The notes: generated by a model from the letters alone, not told the origin. Shown: positions 24,475 to 37,100, counted from the first letter of the stretch. The stretch is DNA of 64,000 bases from Anagrus nilaparvatae (GCA_022575985.1 JAKSXM010000272.1:6944001-7008000); one strand, 5' to 3'. Numbers and translations: made by a program.

Positions 24475-24977
24475 ATTGACTCAAAATTTAAATATGACAA
24501 TTTTTCAGTATTATATATAATACATATTCAAATTTTTTACATTATAATATGTAAGAGCTTTAATTGTTTTTTATTTTATTGATTATGAAAAATATATGTA
24601 CATTTTTTTTCTTAAAATAATTATGTGTAAATAATTATATGTTCATATTTTTTTTATTGTCACATTAATATCTTTATTATGAGTAAAGTAGGAAATGTAT
24701 TCATAAAATAATAAATAATTAATAAAAAAATATAAATAGTTATGTTATACAGAATAAAAAATGAATATAGTTTTTATCTTATCTATTTAAATTATCTTTT
24801 CTATTATCTTAAAAAAGTTACAAAAGTATACATAGTTAAATATATATTTTTTTGGAACATAACGTTAATTAATAATAAATATTAATTCAAATATACACAG
24901 TTAGATAATAATAATAAGATTAAAATATTTTATATTATAATTAAGATTTTATTTTGAATAATAAATCCATGATGCCT
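24475..24977. other. Shared 3' region between the two convergent transposon genes
   Basis: About 500 bp of AT-rich DNA with no coding pattern. It contains several AATAAA-like hexamers on both strands that could terminate both transcripts. Confidence 0.5.
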
Positions 24978-26966
24978 TCAAGTTCTTACCAAAGGTTGTT
25001 GCAGGTTTATTAAACCAGAAACTATTTTTACTACATTATCTATTAATGGCATGAAAGAGTGATGGATTGTTGAGTGAGGTACTATCATTGCAAATTCTCT
25101 AAATCTTCTAACTGACCTTTCAACATGAATGCGTATACTAGCAATTCTTTTAGTGAAAAGTACTTCAACTTTTGATGGTTTTATATTAGCTGCAACACTT
25201 GGTGGTCTAACAAGTTCTATATTTTTTGTTCTTAATGTTGCAGCTATACCCTTAAATCCTCGATCAGCCATTAAGCAACAGTTATGTGGTAAAATTTCCA
25301 TGATTCCAGAATTCTCGAAAAGTTCTATATCACTGACTCGACCTCCAAATCCCTCAGAAACAAATATAACTAAGCCATCAGGTGTTATGCATAATAAATA
25401 TTTGACAGTATTGCACTTTTTATATTCTGACCAGGTCAGAGATTGATGTAAAGCATTAGAGGGTACTTCAATCTGGATTTCGAAACAATCAATAATAGCA
25501 AACACTTTACTAAAGTTTAATCTGAAAGGAATGGGTAAGAGTAACCTAACTTGCTTTTTACTTGGAACATATACTAGTGTTTTTAATAATTCAGCTATTT
25601 TTGGTACAGTTCGTTTAAATATTTTTGCAGCATATGATCTACAATATCCAAATTGATGTCCCAATCTATTAAATTGATCATCAAGTTTTATTTTCATTAG
25701 AGTTAATTTTATGTGGTCTGTTGGTATATCTAAACAGTTGCTCATCTTATTTATAATCCACAACCAGTCAGATGGAATCCGCACATAAAAATTAGGATCC
25801 TTATCAATAAAATAATTTGTCATGGCTAATGCGAACCTTTTATTTTCCTGCTCTTCCTGATCAATTAAATCTTCTGACGAAGGTTGGTAATCACTGCTGA
25901 TATTACTTTTTTTTGATGAAAGAATGGAACTTATTGTACTCAATAAACTACTTTTTTTACTAGTGTCTTCTTTTTTTGGTGACATTTGGGTATAATTATC
26001 AACAACTATTACTGATGTACCAACTTTAACATCTTTTGTAAAATTTTTGTATTTGCATTGAATCTCTTTACTTCTGAAATGTTTCTTAGGTGTTTGTGTA
26101 CTAAAATTACAAAGATTTTTCTTATTAGCATTCCCATGAATACGTTGGTGCATCGATTCATCAAGTATTCCAAAACGGGTTACATCAGACTGTGAATCAT
26201 TTTTTTGGACCAAACATGAATTCACTTCTATTTCATTTGATGTGAATACTTCATTTTCTTCATGCGAAACATAAGTTGGAAATATATGGGCATTTTCATT
26301 ATCTGTTTGGGAGCATTGGCCATTTAAATTCAAACTATTTTCCTTATGTTTATCTGTATGAGAATGTATTATATTTGCTGATATATTTTGTAATACATTA
26401 CTATTATCTTTTTTAAACTTTTTATGTTCATTTTGTTTTTCACAATTTTTTTCATTTTCCACATCTATTAAAATCTGTTGCACATCTCGCTTTCTGTTTA
26501 TTTTTAAAAATGCTTGTCTAGGAGTAGATGAACTAGCATATTTTCTCCCTTGGCAGTCAAATTTGTGTGGAATGGCTGTATCTTTAATATTTATTTTACC
26601 TTTACAATATTTATATTGTATGTAATTATCCAAATCTTTTTCCAGCTACAATAAGTAAACAAAAATTTTTTTATTTTTTGAACGAATAAATATATTTTTT
26701 GAAAAATTATTATAATTTGTTGCTCATTTTATCCTTATGTTATTTTTTAAATATATAATTATACTTACATCAAAATGATCTTCACAACAATGAATATTTG
26801 ACTTTAAATTTGGAGCATTAGCATCACTTCTGTGAGCAGCTTTAAACCATGCTTTGCGTCTTTTAATATCACGAGGAACACATATATAAATTTTTTCTGG
26901 ATTTTCTTTTTGAGTATTTGGACAATTGGGTACAAAACAACGTTTATATAAATTTTTCGTCTCCAT
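24978..26966 (-). CDS. THAP-domain DDE transposase (PIF/Harbinger-ISL2EU type)
   Basis: Two exons on the minus strand, 26966-26769 and 26645-24978, joined over a 123-bp GTAAGT...TAG intron, give 621 residues. Residues 1-90 form a THAP DNA-binding zinc finger: C10, C15, W40, C61, H64, then DTAIPHKF after the splice, which corresponds to the AVPTIF-like end of the domain. The intron splits the domain, so neither open frame alone shows a full THAP. A long hydrophilic, poorly conserved linker (about 95-320) follows. A helix-turn-helix-like region lies at about 370-420. The DDE_Tnp_4-type catalytic core has D452 (in IIDCFE), D527 (in MADRGF) and E575 (in HVERSVRR), with FGGRVSD between. The 48-residue D-to-E spacing suits PIF/Harbinger relatives. 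No disruption is seen. The start codon lies 56 bp from the edge of the 1.5-kb palindrome. Confidence 0.88.
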
Positions 26967-27021
26967 TATTAATATTTTGTAAATAATTATAATAAGAACA
27001 AAAATTTTTTATATACTTTCC

Positions 27022-28512
27022 ATAAGGCTATTTACATAACCACGTGACTTCCAAGATGGCGATTTTTTTTTGCCAAACATTGTGTTTATTTACATGGGGT
27101 TTATATGAGAGCCCTCCACAAATGTATTAATTAAAAATTATTAAAAATGTTTTAACAAAAATAAAGTGAAAAAAAAAAGCAATAAATACTTAGTGCTTTT
27201 ATTAAAAAAAAAATTGTTGCCATAAAGCTTTAAAAATATAATGAAAATTAATAAAATTAGGATAGGTTATAATTTTAGAAAATTAGAAATATACTTTAAA
27301 ATTATTAATTCTAAAGGAAATTAAAAATAAAAAACAGTTCATTAGTGAATATTCAATGATTCAAGTATCGCTAGAGCCATATTTTACTAAATATTATAAC
27401 AGATTAGCTATGTAATGTGGTAACGACTCCAACAAAATTGGATCCTGAAAGAAGAATTTGCTAGTTATTTAATTTTCAGTAATATAGATACAAAGAAAAA
27501 ACATTTTTTAATCAACAAAAACTTTATTTTTATGTTGTGACCATTTTTATTTAGCTCAAAAAGCTAAATTAAAAAATTAAAGATGCACCGTCCAGTACAA
27601 CTTTATTTCTTATTGCAGGTATTAAGCCAAAAGTTTTTGACTGAGGTATTTATTTTAATAAAAAAGCTCTATAAATTGTATTTTTTACTTCATGTAAATG
27701 ATTTACATTTTTGATAGGGTATTTTAGTCTTGAGATCTATTTTTTGATGTATTTTTATGCCTAAGTTGAGAAAAAATTATTTTCCAATGAGAAAGCATTA
27801 TTGAATGCCTGATCAAAGATGTAAATGATTTATTTAAAGTGAAAAATAAAATATGTAGCTTTTTTATTAAAATAAATACCTCAAAGTCAAAAACTTTGGG
27901 CTTATTACTTGCAATAAGAAATAAAGTTGTACTGGATGTTGCATCTTTAATTTTTTAATTTAGCTTTTTGAGCTAACTAAAAATGGTCACAATATAAAAA
28001 TAAAGTTTTTGATGAATAAGAAATGTTTTTTCTTTGTATCTATAATCTTGAAAATTAAATAACTAGCAAATTCTTCTTTCAGGATCCAATTTTGTTGGAG
28101 TCGTTACCACATTACATAGCTAATCTGTTATAATATTTAGTAAAATATGGCTCTAGCGATACTTGAATCATTGAACATTCACTAATGAACTGTTTTTTAC
28201 TTTTAATTTCCTTTAGAATTAATAATTTTAAAGTATATTACTAATTTTCTAAAATTATAACCTATCACACTTTCTTAATTTTATTAATTTTCATTATATT
28301 TTCAAAGCTTTATGGTAACAATTTTTTTTTAATTAAAGCACTGAGTATTTATTTATTTATTTTTTCACTTCATTTTTGTTAAAACATTTTTAATAATTTT
28401 TTATTAATACATTTGTGGAAGGCTCTCATATAAACCCCATGTAAATAAACACAATGTTTGGCAAAAAAAAATCGCCATCTTGGAAGTCACGTGGTTATGT
28501 AAATAGCCTTAT
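27022..28512. repeat. 1.5-kb near-palindrome inside the transposon
   Basis: The left arm (27022 to about 27717) and right arm (about 27808-28512) are inverted copies over about 700 bp each, with scattered mismatches and small indels, around a spacer of about 90 bp. Matched landmarks include CACGTGACTTCCAAGATGGCG at the outer ends, TTACATGGGGTTTATATGAG, GGATCCAATTTTGTTGGAGT and GTACAACTTTATTTCTTATT. It has no reading frame of note. It fills the region between the transposase start and the right end of the element. It could be a nested foldback element or part of the transposon itself; no clear target duplication marks it as an insertion. Confidence 0.85.
27041..27061 (-). promoter_or_regulatory. 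Candidate transposase promoter motifs (E-box and YY1-like)
   Basis: CACGTGAC (27041-27048) and CCAAGATGGCG (27051-27061) lie 75-95 bp upstream of the transposase start. CACGTG is a perfect E-box, and AAGATGGCG matches the core bound by YY1-type factors. The same pair occurs inverted at 28473-28494 on the other palindrome arm. Function is inferred from position and motif only. Confidence 0.4.
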
Positions 28513-28531
28513 AGTAAACAAACAAAAATAT

Positions 28532-28729
28532 CTGGATTGTGACGTCACTACTAGTTTCGGATTTGATCGGGCGTTTCCGACGCTATATTTATAACTTAAA
28601 AATATTTGTTTTTTAATTAAAATTATTTAATTACAAAGTCATTTTTAGTAAAAACAAATTATTTTTTTCTTATTAAAAGTAAATCTACTTTTAAATGTAA
28701 TAATTACTTTTTTCACGTTAGACAACCCT
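28532..28729 (-). repeat. Right terminal inverted region of the ISL2EU-like transposon
   Basis: Ends ACAACCCT followed by AT, with inverted subterminal CTGGATTGTGACGT at 28532-28545. It is the partner of 22399-22604. Confidence 0.65.
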
Positions 28730-28947
28730 ATTCAATTTAAACTAAAAAATAATGTAATTGACAACTTAGTACGCAACAAGTTTTGATAACCAATTGAACA
28801 TAATATAGATCATTTTATTAAAACATAAATAGTTTAAAAAAGAGGATAATGAAGAGGTTAAGGGTAAGAACCTATACAAAACTGCTAATGTAAAATTAAT
28901 AAATTTAATATTTGAAGTAACGTACGCTGGTTGGATCTACAAGTTGG

Positions 28948-28984
28948 AATATATAGTCTTCAAAACTCATTTCATTTGCGAGAA
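28948..28984 (+). repeat. Dispersed 39-bp motif, copy 2
   Basis: AATATATAGTCTTC followed by TTTCATTTGCGAGAA. It lies inside the outer inverted-repeat element. Confidence 0.55.
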
Positions 28985-29064
28985 AAAAATATTTTTTTAG
29001 TACTAATAATCTTAACATTTATTATATGCTTAAAAAGTACTACCATTTCTAATAACATTTGTTT

Positions 29065-29076
29065 TGCGCATGCGCA
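29065..29076. promoter_or_regulatory. Perfect NRF1/Ewg-type palindrome in the outer inverted repeat
   Basis: TGCGCATGCGCA is the consensus palindrome of NRF1 (Ewg in Drosophila). The partner in the left arm, around 22215-22226, has one substitution (GCGCATACGC). Whether it functions here is unknown. Confidence 0.45.
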
Positions 29077-29386
29077 GTACCATATATTGTGGATAGTATG
29101 GCTTCTTACCACTGTGATATGAATGCTGAATCAGGTCCCTGTAGTAGCATTCTTAAATTTTACGCACTTGTTGCATAATATATTATATACATTATTATAC
29201 AGTATAAAAGTACAAAGGAAATTGTTCAAGAAATATCAAAATTTCCGATATCAACTAAAAGTGAAATTACATCTTCATAAGGTAACTATGCTTGTATTGA
29301 AAATAATGATACACAATAACAAAGTAATAGATAAATTAATGCATTTGTAAAAGATTAGAATATGTTGTATTATTATGTATGGCCAT

Positions 29387-29425
29387 ACTTATATACTCTG
29401 CTAATTGCATTTCAATTGCGAGAAT
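29387..29425 (+). repeat. Dispersed 39-bp motif, copy 3
   Basis: ACTTATATACTCTG followed by GCATTTCAATTGCGAGAAT. Confidence 0.6.
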
Positions 29426-30364
29426 AGTTTTTGCCACTATTTATTATTCTAAGAGTTTTGTGCGGATAAGAATATTATGTAAAATATTTTCAAAAACTTT
29501 TTAGCCAATAAAATCTGATAAAACTAAAATTTATTGATTTTAACATTTTTTTTATTATTTCCAAAAGCTTATTACGTATATTTGAATTTTGTTCGCTGTT
29601 GTTTTCCAGATGCATCAGTTCTCAGATCTGAGAAACTAGATTTTCCAAAATAGGTCCACAGTGTTTTTTTTAAGGAAATTTTAGAACTGCGCAAATCACA
29701 AAATGGGTAGGGGGAAAGGGGAAAAAGGGGGGAGGGAATACTAATTTTGCTTATTTATTTACAAAATATTATCTCTTTAAATTTTGAAAAAGTACCTCAA
29801 AAATTACTTTTTATTAAATTTATTGAACATGTAAATGGGTCAATATTAGTAAAGTACATACAGTTTGGATTTTTGAGTCTTCAAAGTATGTTTGGTCGAA
29901 AGTATATATAAAAAAATATTTTTCCCCAATTTTTAGCTTTTTAGAGCCAATCTTCTATTTTTTACAGCGATTTTTGTTTTTTTAAATTTTTTGAAATTTT
30001 TAATTTTTGAGAAATTCGTGTTTATTGATTCTTCTCGCAAATACGTACTTTACGGTAAAATTTTTTTTCCTTATAGTGCCCCATAGGAAATTTCCCGTAG
30101 AATTGAATTCTATTCTGGAGTCCAAAATTTTTTTGCGCGAGAAAATCAACTCTCTTGCTTGGCCTTTTCTAGCTTTTATACCTCAGCTGCAGACAATTTT
30201 CGCTCAATTTTCATTTCGTTGGTCTCAAATTGTAGGTTTTTTGATATACTTTCAGCATATGAAATCATTTTTTTGGGTAAATTTATTTTAAAAGCACTAA
30301 AATTGAAAATTAGCGATTTTTAAAAAATCATTTATCACAAATTTTAAATTACCTGCAAAGTCAC

Positions 30365-30450
30365 GTGACCAAATGAAAATCTGACTGAAAATTTGGATTT
30401 AGCGAAAAATTTTACATAAGATTATCAATTTTCGTTTTTTTCATTAAATA
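30365..30450 (-). repeat. Dispersed repeat family B, copy 2
   Basis: On the minus strand it reads CTTATGTAAAATTTTTCGC, then CCAAATTTTCAGTCAGATTT, as in 13470-13560. Confidence 0.5.
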
Positions 30451-30799
30451 GTTTCTAAGATATCCCTTTTTAAAGATAAAGTTTAAAATTTACTTTTTTT
30501 AAAAAAACCGTAAAAATGGGACTCTGACTTTAAATTATCATATCTGCTAAACAAATGATTATAAAAAGACGAGTAAAAATTTTTTGGACACTTAGGGCTT
30601 GTGAAAAATTTTTGAGCCCTATAAAACTCGATTCTTTTAAAAATTTGAATTTTGGCAGCAATTTCAAAAATGGTTATTTTGGGGTAAGAATATGGGGCAT
30701 TTGGTTTATTGACTATCGCCATGACAGAATTAACAACAAATAATTGTGGTGTATGGTAAATGAATGGTGACACTTATACCAAAAAAAATGAGACCAATT

Positions 30800-30880
30800 T
30801 ATCGGAAGTATTTTGGTTAGCTGGCGAGGTTGCAGCTTTGTATTAAAGATTACGAAAACATGCTATTTTATAACATTGTC
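30800..30880 (+). repeat. Dispersed repeat of about 80 bp, copy 2
   Basis: Partner of 1747-1829: TTTTGGTTAGCTGG, GTTGCAGCTTT and CTATTTTATAACATTGTC lie in the same order and spacing. Confidence 0.65.
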
Positions 30881-31050
30881 GTATTTTGTAGTTATTTAGT
30901 ATTTTGCTATTTCTTTTATTTCTATAGCGTTACGGAAACATCCAAAACTATAATAATTTGCATCTTTTGTAGGAAAAATATTAATATAAATTTCATTTTT
31001 TTTAGAATATAAAATATTTTGTATAAGAAATCTAAAAAATTTATATTTTA

Positions 31051-31122
31051 GGACTGCACAAACTAGGTTTTAGTACTGCACAAATTTTTTCAGAACTGCA
31101 CTTTTTGTGTAGAACTGCACGT
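31051..31122 (+). repeat. Four-fold ACTGCAC cluster
   Basis: ACTGCAC occurs at 31053, 31075, 31095 and 31114 with spacing of 22, 20 and 19 nt, each in a GGACTGCAC or AGAACTGCAC context. It may be a decayed short tandem repeat or a cluster of binding sites. Confidence 0.5.
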
Positions 31123-34100
31123 TAAAAAATCACTGTAGGTCCATGAATAAATTCAAAAAAATTCAGCTCCAAATTTTTAATACTAGAATACATTAAAGTA
31201 TAAAAACCGAAATTTATTTTACAAAACTTTTATATTATACAAATTTTTGTTTTCTGAAAAATAATTAATTCTGATATTTAATCAAATCTGCATTGATGTT
31301 TAGATTTTTTTACCTATTTGATTTTCAATTTTTCTAGTTTCTGTGGTTCTACAAACAAAAAATTCATATACGGAAGAAGTTCTGTATGGAAGTTCTGAAA
31401 CTTTCGTGGATTGACGACGACAGTATTGAACACACAATTAAATGATGTCCGATTACAGTTCATTGCATGAACTCATATTAACCTAGTTAAATAAGTATTA
31501 TCTTCGATAAATAAAATAAATAAAACAAAAGGATTTCGATTAATGGTAACTCTCCTAAAATGGCATACTAAATTTTTCTAAAAAACTGCATTTAAGATCT
31601 ATTATATTTTAGCAAAACATAGTATTCAAAAAACTAGGAATAATTATTTTAAAAATATTATTAAGCTTTGCCTGAAGATATTCAAATAGGATAGAGGACG
31701 GGGTTCTCGCCATCATATACAGTTTTCGCCGTCCTCAGTTTATCTTAAAAGTATAATTTTTTAATGACTCGCATCATCCAGCCATAAGAATATTTTTCTA
31801 TTTCTCTAATATGCTTAGTGGCCAATTATACTGTAAACCAGTCAATGAGAAAAAAAAATATTTAAATCAAATTAAGAGATTACCACCCTGAAAAAGATTA
31901 TAACTTTCTTATCACTCGAGTAAAAAAATGTGCACATTATATAAAAAAAATATTTCTTCATAAATCCAAATAAAAAAAAAAGTTTGCTTAGGTCAACACT
32001 TACAGATGTTTACCTAGGATACATAAAAAAAAAAGAATACATAAAAAAGATGCTTGCATGTATAATGCGTCTATAAAATAATTAAGTACGTGTTTATAAA
32101 GACTTATCAATTTATACAGGAAACACCTGGTACTATAAACATTATTTTTGTTTAAAAAAAAAAGAAAGAAAAAGGTAATATTAACAATAAAAATCATTGT
32201 TTCTTTACAGTCTATATTTATTTTTGTTGCCGATATATTTGTCTTTTATTTACAATGCACAAAATGATACACTTACACATTTTTCGATGCGCTCTCTGTA
32301 TGTCTCTTTTTTTTTCAAAAAGTTAGCTTTATTTATTTTTTTTTTTTATTGTAAAGAGAATTGTAGACAACAATAAAAAAAATGTCTACATGCATGCAGC
32401 TCTCAAAGATTATTGTAAAAAAATGATAATAAAAAGTACTATAATTCTGTATTATTTACAATATAAAAAGTATTTCTGATATTTTTTTATTTTTTTTTTA
32501 TTTTATACTACTTTGTCATAACGATTTTTGTGATTATGTTTTTCCCTTTCATCTTTTCTATTAATTAAAAAAATATATGCGCCCACTGTAAAATAAAAAA
32601 AAAATTACGCTATATTTTAAATATTTTTCAAAAATGAAAAAAAATGTAGTTTTTAAAAAGAATAATTAATTAAATTTTATTATAATTAAATGTAAATGCT
32701 TGGTTATAAATTTAAAATACCTTTTTAATCTATTATTATCGGCACGTGGTCGTTTATGTATTTATTCCCTAGTTTTTTTTTACGGGCTATTGATTTCCGA
32801 TTTTAGTGAAAAAATATACAAGAGATGCCTCGTTATATAGTACATTTTTTTTAGGGGTACACTTGTTGAACGTACTCAATTTTTTTTTTTATAGAAGGTG
32901 ATCGCTAACGCCTCTGTGTATATACACGAGGGTTATACTGGAAAAATCTCCCTTTTTTATCGTTTTTTTTTTTTACTATATCGACAGGGAATTATTTTCT
33001 TTTTTATTGCTTTTTTTTTAGTTTCCATCGCATTTCCGTGTGCACGCGCGGACGGGACTTTGCGGTCAGGGGTTGTTTTTTTTTTTATTATTATGAAACA
33101 AATCGTATGTAAATGCAGTGAATACGTGAACCAATAACCTGTAAATTTACTTTTTTTTATTCTATTAGTTCACACATTCTTTTTTATATTATTCGATATA
33201 AAACAGGTTAATACGATTTTTTCTTTTCTTTTTTAAGCTCATAAATCATGAATAATATTATTTTCCATGCTTTTCATACTCTTTTTAATTAATCAATAAA
33301 ATGAAAAAAAAGACCCACATGTATTTAAATTTAATACATAGGCGATAAGAGAGAAGAGGGACATTAGAAAAAAGGGTAATATTTATTTTGGTAAAAATTA
33401 TAAGGAGAAAAAGCCCGTATCGGTCCTTTTACTTCTATTTAAATAAGAAGGGTTTTTTTGCATGTGGAAATTAAAGAGATAGAGAAGAGATGTGCTTGAT
33501 TATTAGATAAAGATAGGAAAAATACTAACCGATATAAAACCCTTTTTTTGACCATTCCTAGAAAGGAGAGCTGATTGCCTTTTTCCTAACAACGAGTAAA
33601 GGGCTTTTATTTTTGTTAAATACAGCTGACCACGCGAATTATACATTCGATATTAAAGGATAAAGGGAAAAAACGAAAATAACATATCATTTTTTATGTC
33701 TATATGTTTTGGATACAACAAGGAAAAGAAAAAGGCCTAGAATAATAATAAAAAGATTAAATTTTAAGTCGAACAAACAAACGTTCATATTTTTATAAAT
33801 ACTTAATATTTAACGATCCGTGAATAAAAAATTATTTTTCTACTTTCCTGGTGAATATAAATATGAGCACTTGGAGCTTTTAGAGCTTTTTCAAAAAAAT
33901 AAAATTGTAAATAAGAATTTTTTTCTCTTTTCTTTATTTTATTTAGATCAAAAGATACTTATTATTTTAACAAGTGTGCGCTGTATAATTAACAATTTTT
34001 TCTTTTCTAATTGTTTAAATGTGTGTAAAAACTTGAGCTAAATAGAAGCAGTCTGTTTTATTGTTGTAAGAGAATTTTAGAATTTTAAAAAATGAGTTTT

Positions 34101-37100
34101 TTGAGCATTGAAAAGTATCGATCGACTGGGCAAATAAGAAAGTTAAATATTTAGTTAAAAAATTAAGTGAAGCATTAATTAAAGAGAAGTTCCATATTGA
34201 AAGGAAGAAAAAGAGTTTTGTTATAGATTTTCTTCTTAATGCTTATTCGATTCGATGGTTAAAAGATATCTCTGAGCTCTCGTTTAAAATCTAAAAGATC
34301 TCGTAATTACTAATAAGTTTTCGACACTAAAAATAAGGCGAGCAAGGAGAAGAAGGTTAATCTAAAAGTACGAGGACGAATGTTTAAAGAAAATATAAAG
34401 TTCTTATAAATTATAAGAAAGATGAAATGAGAAAATCTTTACTTTTCCAATTCTTGCCCTTTATCTAGAAAAGTTTTTACTCGGAAGAAGATTTGTGGAT
34501 GTCTTTCGATTTTCAACACGGTTCCCCCTTATATAACAGATATTCGTAATTACTGTTTGTATTTCTCTCATCAGCTCTTGGGGGATTTTATCGTTAATTT
34601 ATATTTCTAACTCTTTCCTATATCAAATAATTTATTTTACTTTTTCTCCAACTTTCAATTCCATTAAATTTTTCTTAGTTTTTCTTTTTAAACTTGTATC
34701 AAAGACCTTGGGAATTAGACTTATTTAGAAAATTGATCTTTTTAATCCTTTTTACAAAAATACTAATTATAATATTACATCTGGTTAGTCTTAATGCCAA
34801 TTCATTGGCCAATTTACTTGGATAATAAAAAAATTCTAATTAATTTTAAGGATAAATTCCAAACATCTGGTTCTCTGCTGTACGTAGAAAATATTTTTTA
34901 AATAAGTCCTTAAAAAAAACTTGATTTAAGTGCTGAATGTTAAATCAACAAAATGTATTCTAACGAAGAAGAAGAAAATAAGAGGTTTTATAGAAGAAAA
35001 TTTACGATTATTTTTTTTTTTTTTGGGTGTTACCTATTTTCTCTTCGATATAATTTATTTTTCTTTTACTTAATGCCTCCCATTCTTCTTTCTTGTATTT
35101 TCAATTATAAATTTTCTTCATTCTCTTTTTATGCAAAAGTTTATATTGACGATCAAGAAAAAATTTGATTTTTTTTATTTTTACATTATAAAGTTTATTG
35201 TAAGTGAAGCTTTTTTTTTTATTTTACTAAAAAAGTTGATGTATAAGCTTGTACTTTTATTTTTCTGCTACTGACATTTTCTTCATACACACAAAAAAAA
35301 AGATGCAAAAACTGTCAACATTTAAAGAAAAACTTGTGTATTAAATAATATGTTTAAAAAAAAAAAATAATGATGTAAAAAAAATTTTTTTTTTCAAGCC
35401 AACAAAACTTACATATTTTTTAAAATAATAAAAGTTTAATCAAACTTTTTTTTTACATGTATGACAAAAAAATGTATTACAAGTAATAAGTTTTATATAA
35501 ACTTTTTATTTTTATTATTATTATTTTTTTAATAATTGATGTCATTTTCACATAATAATAATATAAAGTAATGTACTGATTCACATAAAAAAAAAAAATA
35601 ATCTCATAAGTCATCTATTTTATTGTCAAAAAAAGAAAAAAATATTCTCATAATTTTTTAGAAAGTTTATATTTAATGTCAATTGTTATTTAGTTAATAA
35701 TAATAAATAAAATAGTAAAATTTTGCGAATTTTTTGTTGTATGACGAAAATTATGTATCTTGCAAATTATTGTGTAAAAAAGAAAAAAACTGTCTTTGTG
35801 TTTATTAGAATTTGATTCGCTATAATAATAATTTCATTTTTAATTTAAAAATCGTAAAGTATATACGAGCAAGTCTACAAAAAAAATTTAATTACATTAG
35901 ATTATAACTCAGTGTTGAGTTAAATAAATCAAAAATGATTTCTTGGTTCATTTAATCATCGTTAAATTCATAAAATTAATTTTAAAAAATTTTACCTGAT
36001 TATTCTGAACAGTTGTTAGAAATTGTTGGCAATTTTTGGAAGTAAAATTAACAAATCTAAATATGAATTGATAATGTTCAACCTTGAATAAAAAAAATTT
36101 CAATTTTTTTAGCAATCACATAAATTGCGACTCTTAAAATAAGTTCTCATTTTGAATATCCTTTAAATATCAAAATAAGCAAATAAATCTTCATGAAATA
36201 CGAATTTGTTACGATTTCTCATTTTTGCAGATTTTATCGTATATTAAATTATGCATCTAAAAATAAAATTTTATAACACGACGACAAGTTATTGTACTAA
36301 ATATTAATAAGATTATAAATATAAAGAACAAATTTTTCATTTAGATTTTTAATTACGTTATAATTATTAGACTATAATAATTTTATATTATTTGGATACT
36401 CTCCAGTATTATATGTAATTTACTTTTTATAATTTCATTTTTTAAAACCAAGCGATATATTCAACTGAATGATATTTATTTTAATCAATTTCATGCTTTT
36501 TACTTTTCGGCAATTTTTAGAGCTATTTGGCTACTGCGAAGTCCGAATTAGCTACTTATTTTACTTTTTAATATTTCATTAAAAACTTGGCTTAGATCTT
36601 TTCAGAAAAAAATATTTCTTTTCAATTTTGATTAATCAATTATGGAAGCTTCAGTTTTATTAATTGCCAAATTAAATTTCGACTTAAACTATTTTCAAGA
36701 CTATTTTAATTGTAGTGTAGTTTTGAAAAATGCATTTTGCTGCATTTGAAATTCACTCTAAATGTCTAAAGCCAAAAGCAAAATAGAATTAAGTATTTTT
36801 ACAAAAATTTACAAGCAAAATTTATTTGTAAAATTATTTTTTTAAAATCATTCCAATTTATATATAAAAATTAACTTTTTTATTTCAGACCAGATCACAT
36901 ATTTCTATAAGTTTTTTTGTTGATGGTTTTCAGTTATTAGACACCCTTTAGATTACTTTAAACAAAGAAAATAGTTCAATTATTTATTCCTTAAATTTGT
37001 AATATCCAAAATTAGTTTTTTCGTGATTTCTCTGCAACGACTGTATGACATTACTTTATATTGAAAACCCCGCAACTAGATATAATTGCAAAAAATTTAT

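Larger units (their letters stand above)
22399..28729. mobile_element. Autonomous THAP-DDE/YqaJ DNA transposon (ISL2EU-like, PHIS superfamily)
   Basis: The element spans 6331 bp. It begins AGGGTTGT and ends with the exact complement ACAACCCT, with AT directly outside each end (22397-22398 and 28730-28731), consistent with a 2-bp target duplication. Subterminal inverted blocks ACGTCACAATCCAG lie at 22591-22604 and, inverted, at 28532-28545, at about equal distance from each end. Between them are two convergent genes: a SWIM-YqaJ nuclease (plus) and a THAP-DDE transposase (minus). The pairing of a PIF/Harbinger-like transposase with a YqaJ nuclease is, to my recollection, characteristic of ISL2EU elements; a database comparison is needed for the name. 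Intact frames and splice sites suggest a young copy. Confidence 0.82.
22150..29141. mobile_element. Outer element with about 109-bp inverted repeats, split by a transposon
   Basis: 22150-22258 and 29033-29141 are inverted copies of each other, sharing GGGACCTGATTCAGCATTC, ATCACAGTGGTAAGAAGCC, CCACAATATAT and ACAAATGTTATTAGAAATGG with few differences. They flank the THAP/YqaJ transposon at 22399-28729. Without that insertion the two arms would sit about 460 bp apart, making a MITE-sized element of roughly 660 bp. I could not find a convincing target duplication outside it, so its boundaries may extend slightly. The ends CTGGG and its partner CAGGG loosely resemble hAT ends. Confidence 0.6.

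Noticed and set aside
25129..25446. 105-codon open frame on the plus strand
   Set aside because: It is the antisense shadow of the transposase catalytic region.
22150..29141. Outer inverted repeats read as the ends of the 6.3-kb transposon itself
   Set aside because: The transposon has its own ends AGGGTTGT/ACAACCCT with AT flanks further in, so the outer repeats belong to a different, older unit.
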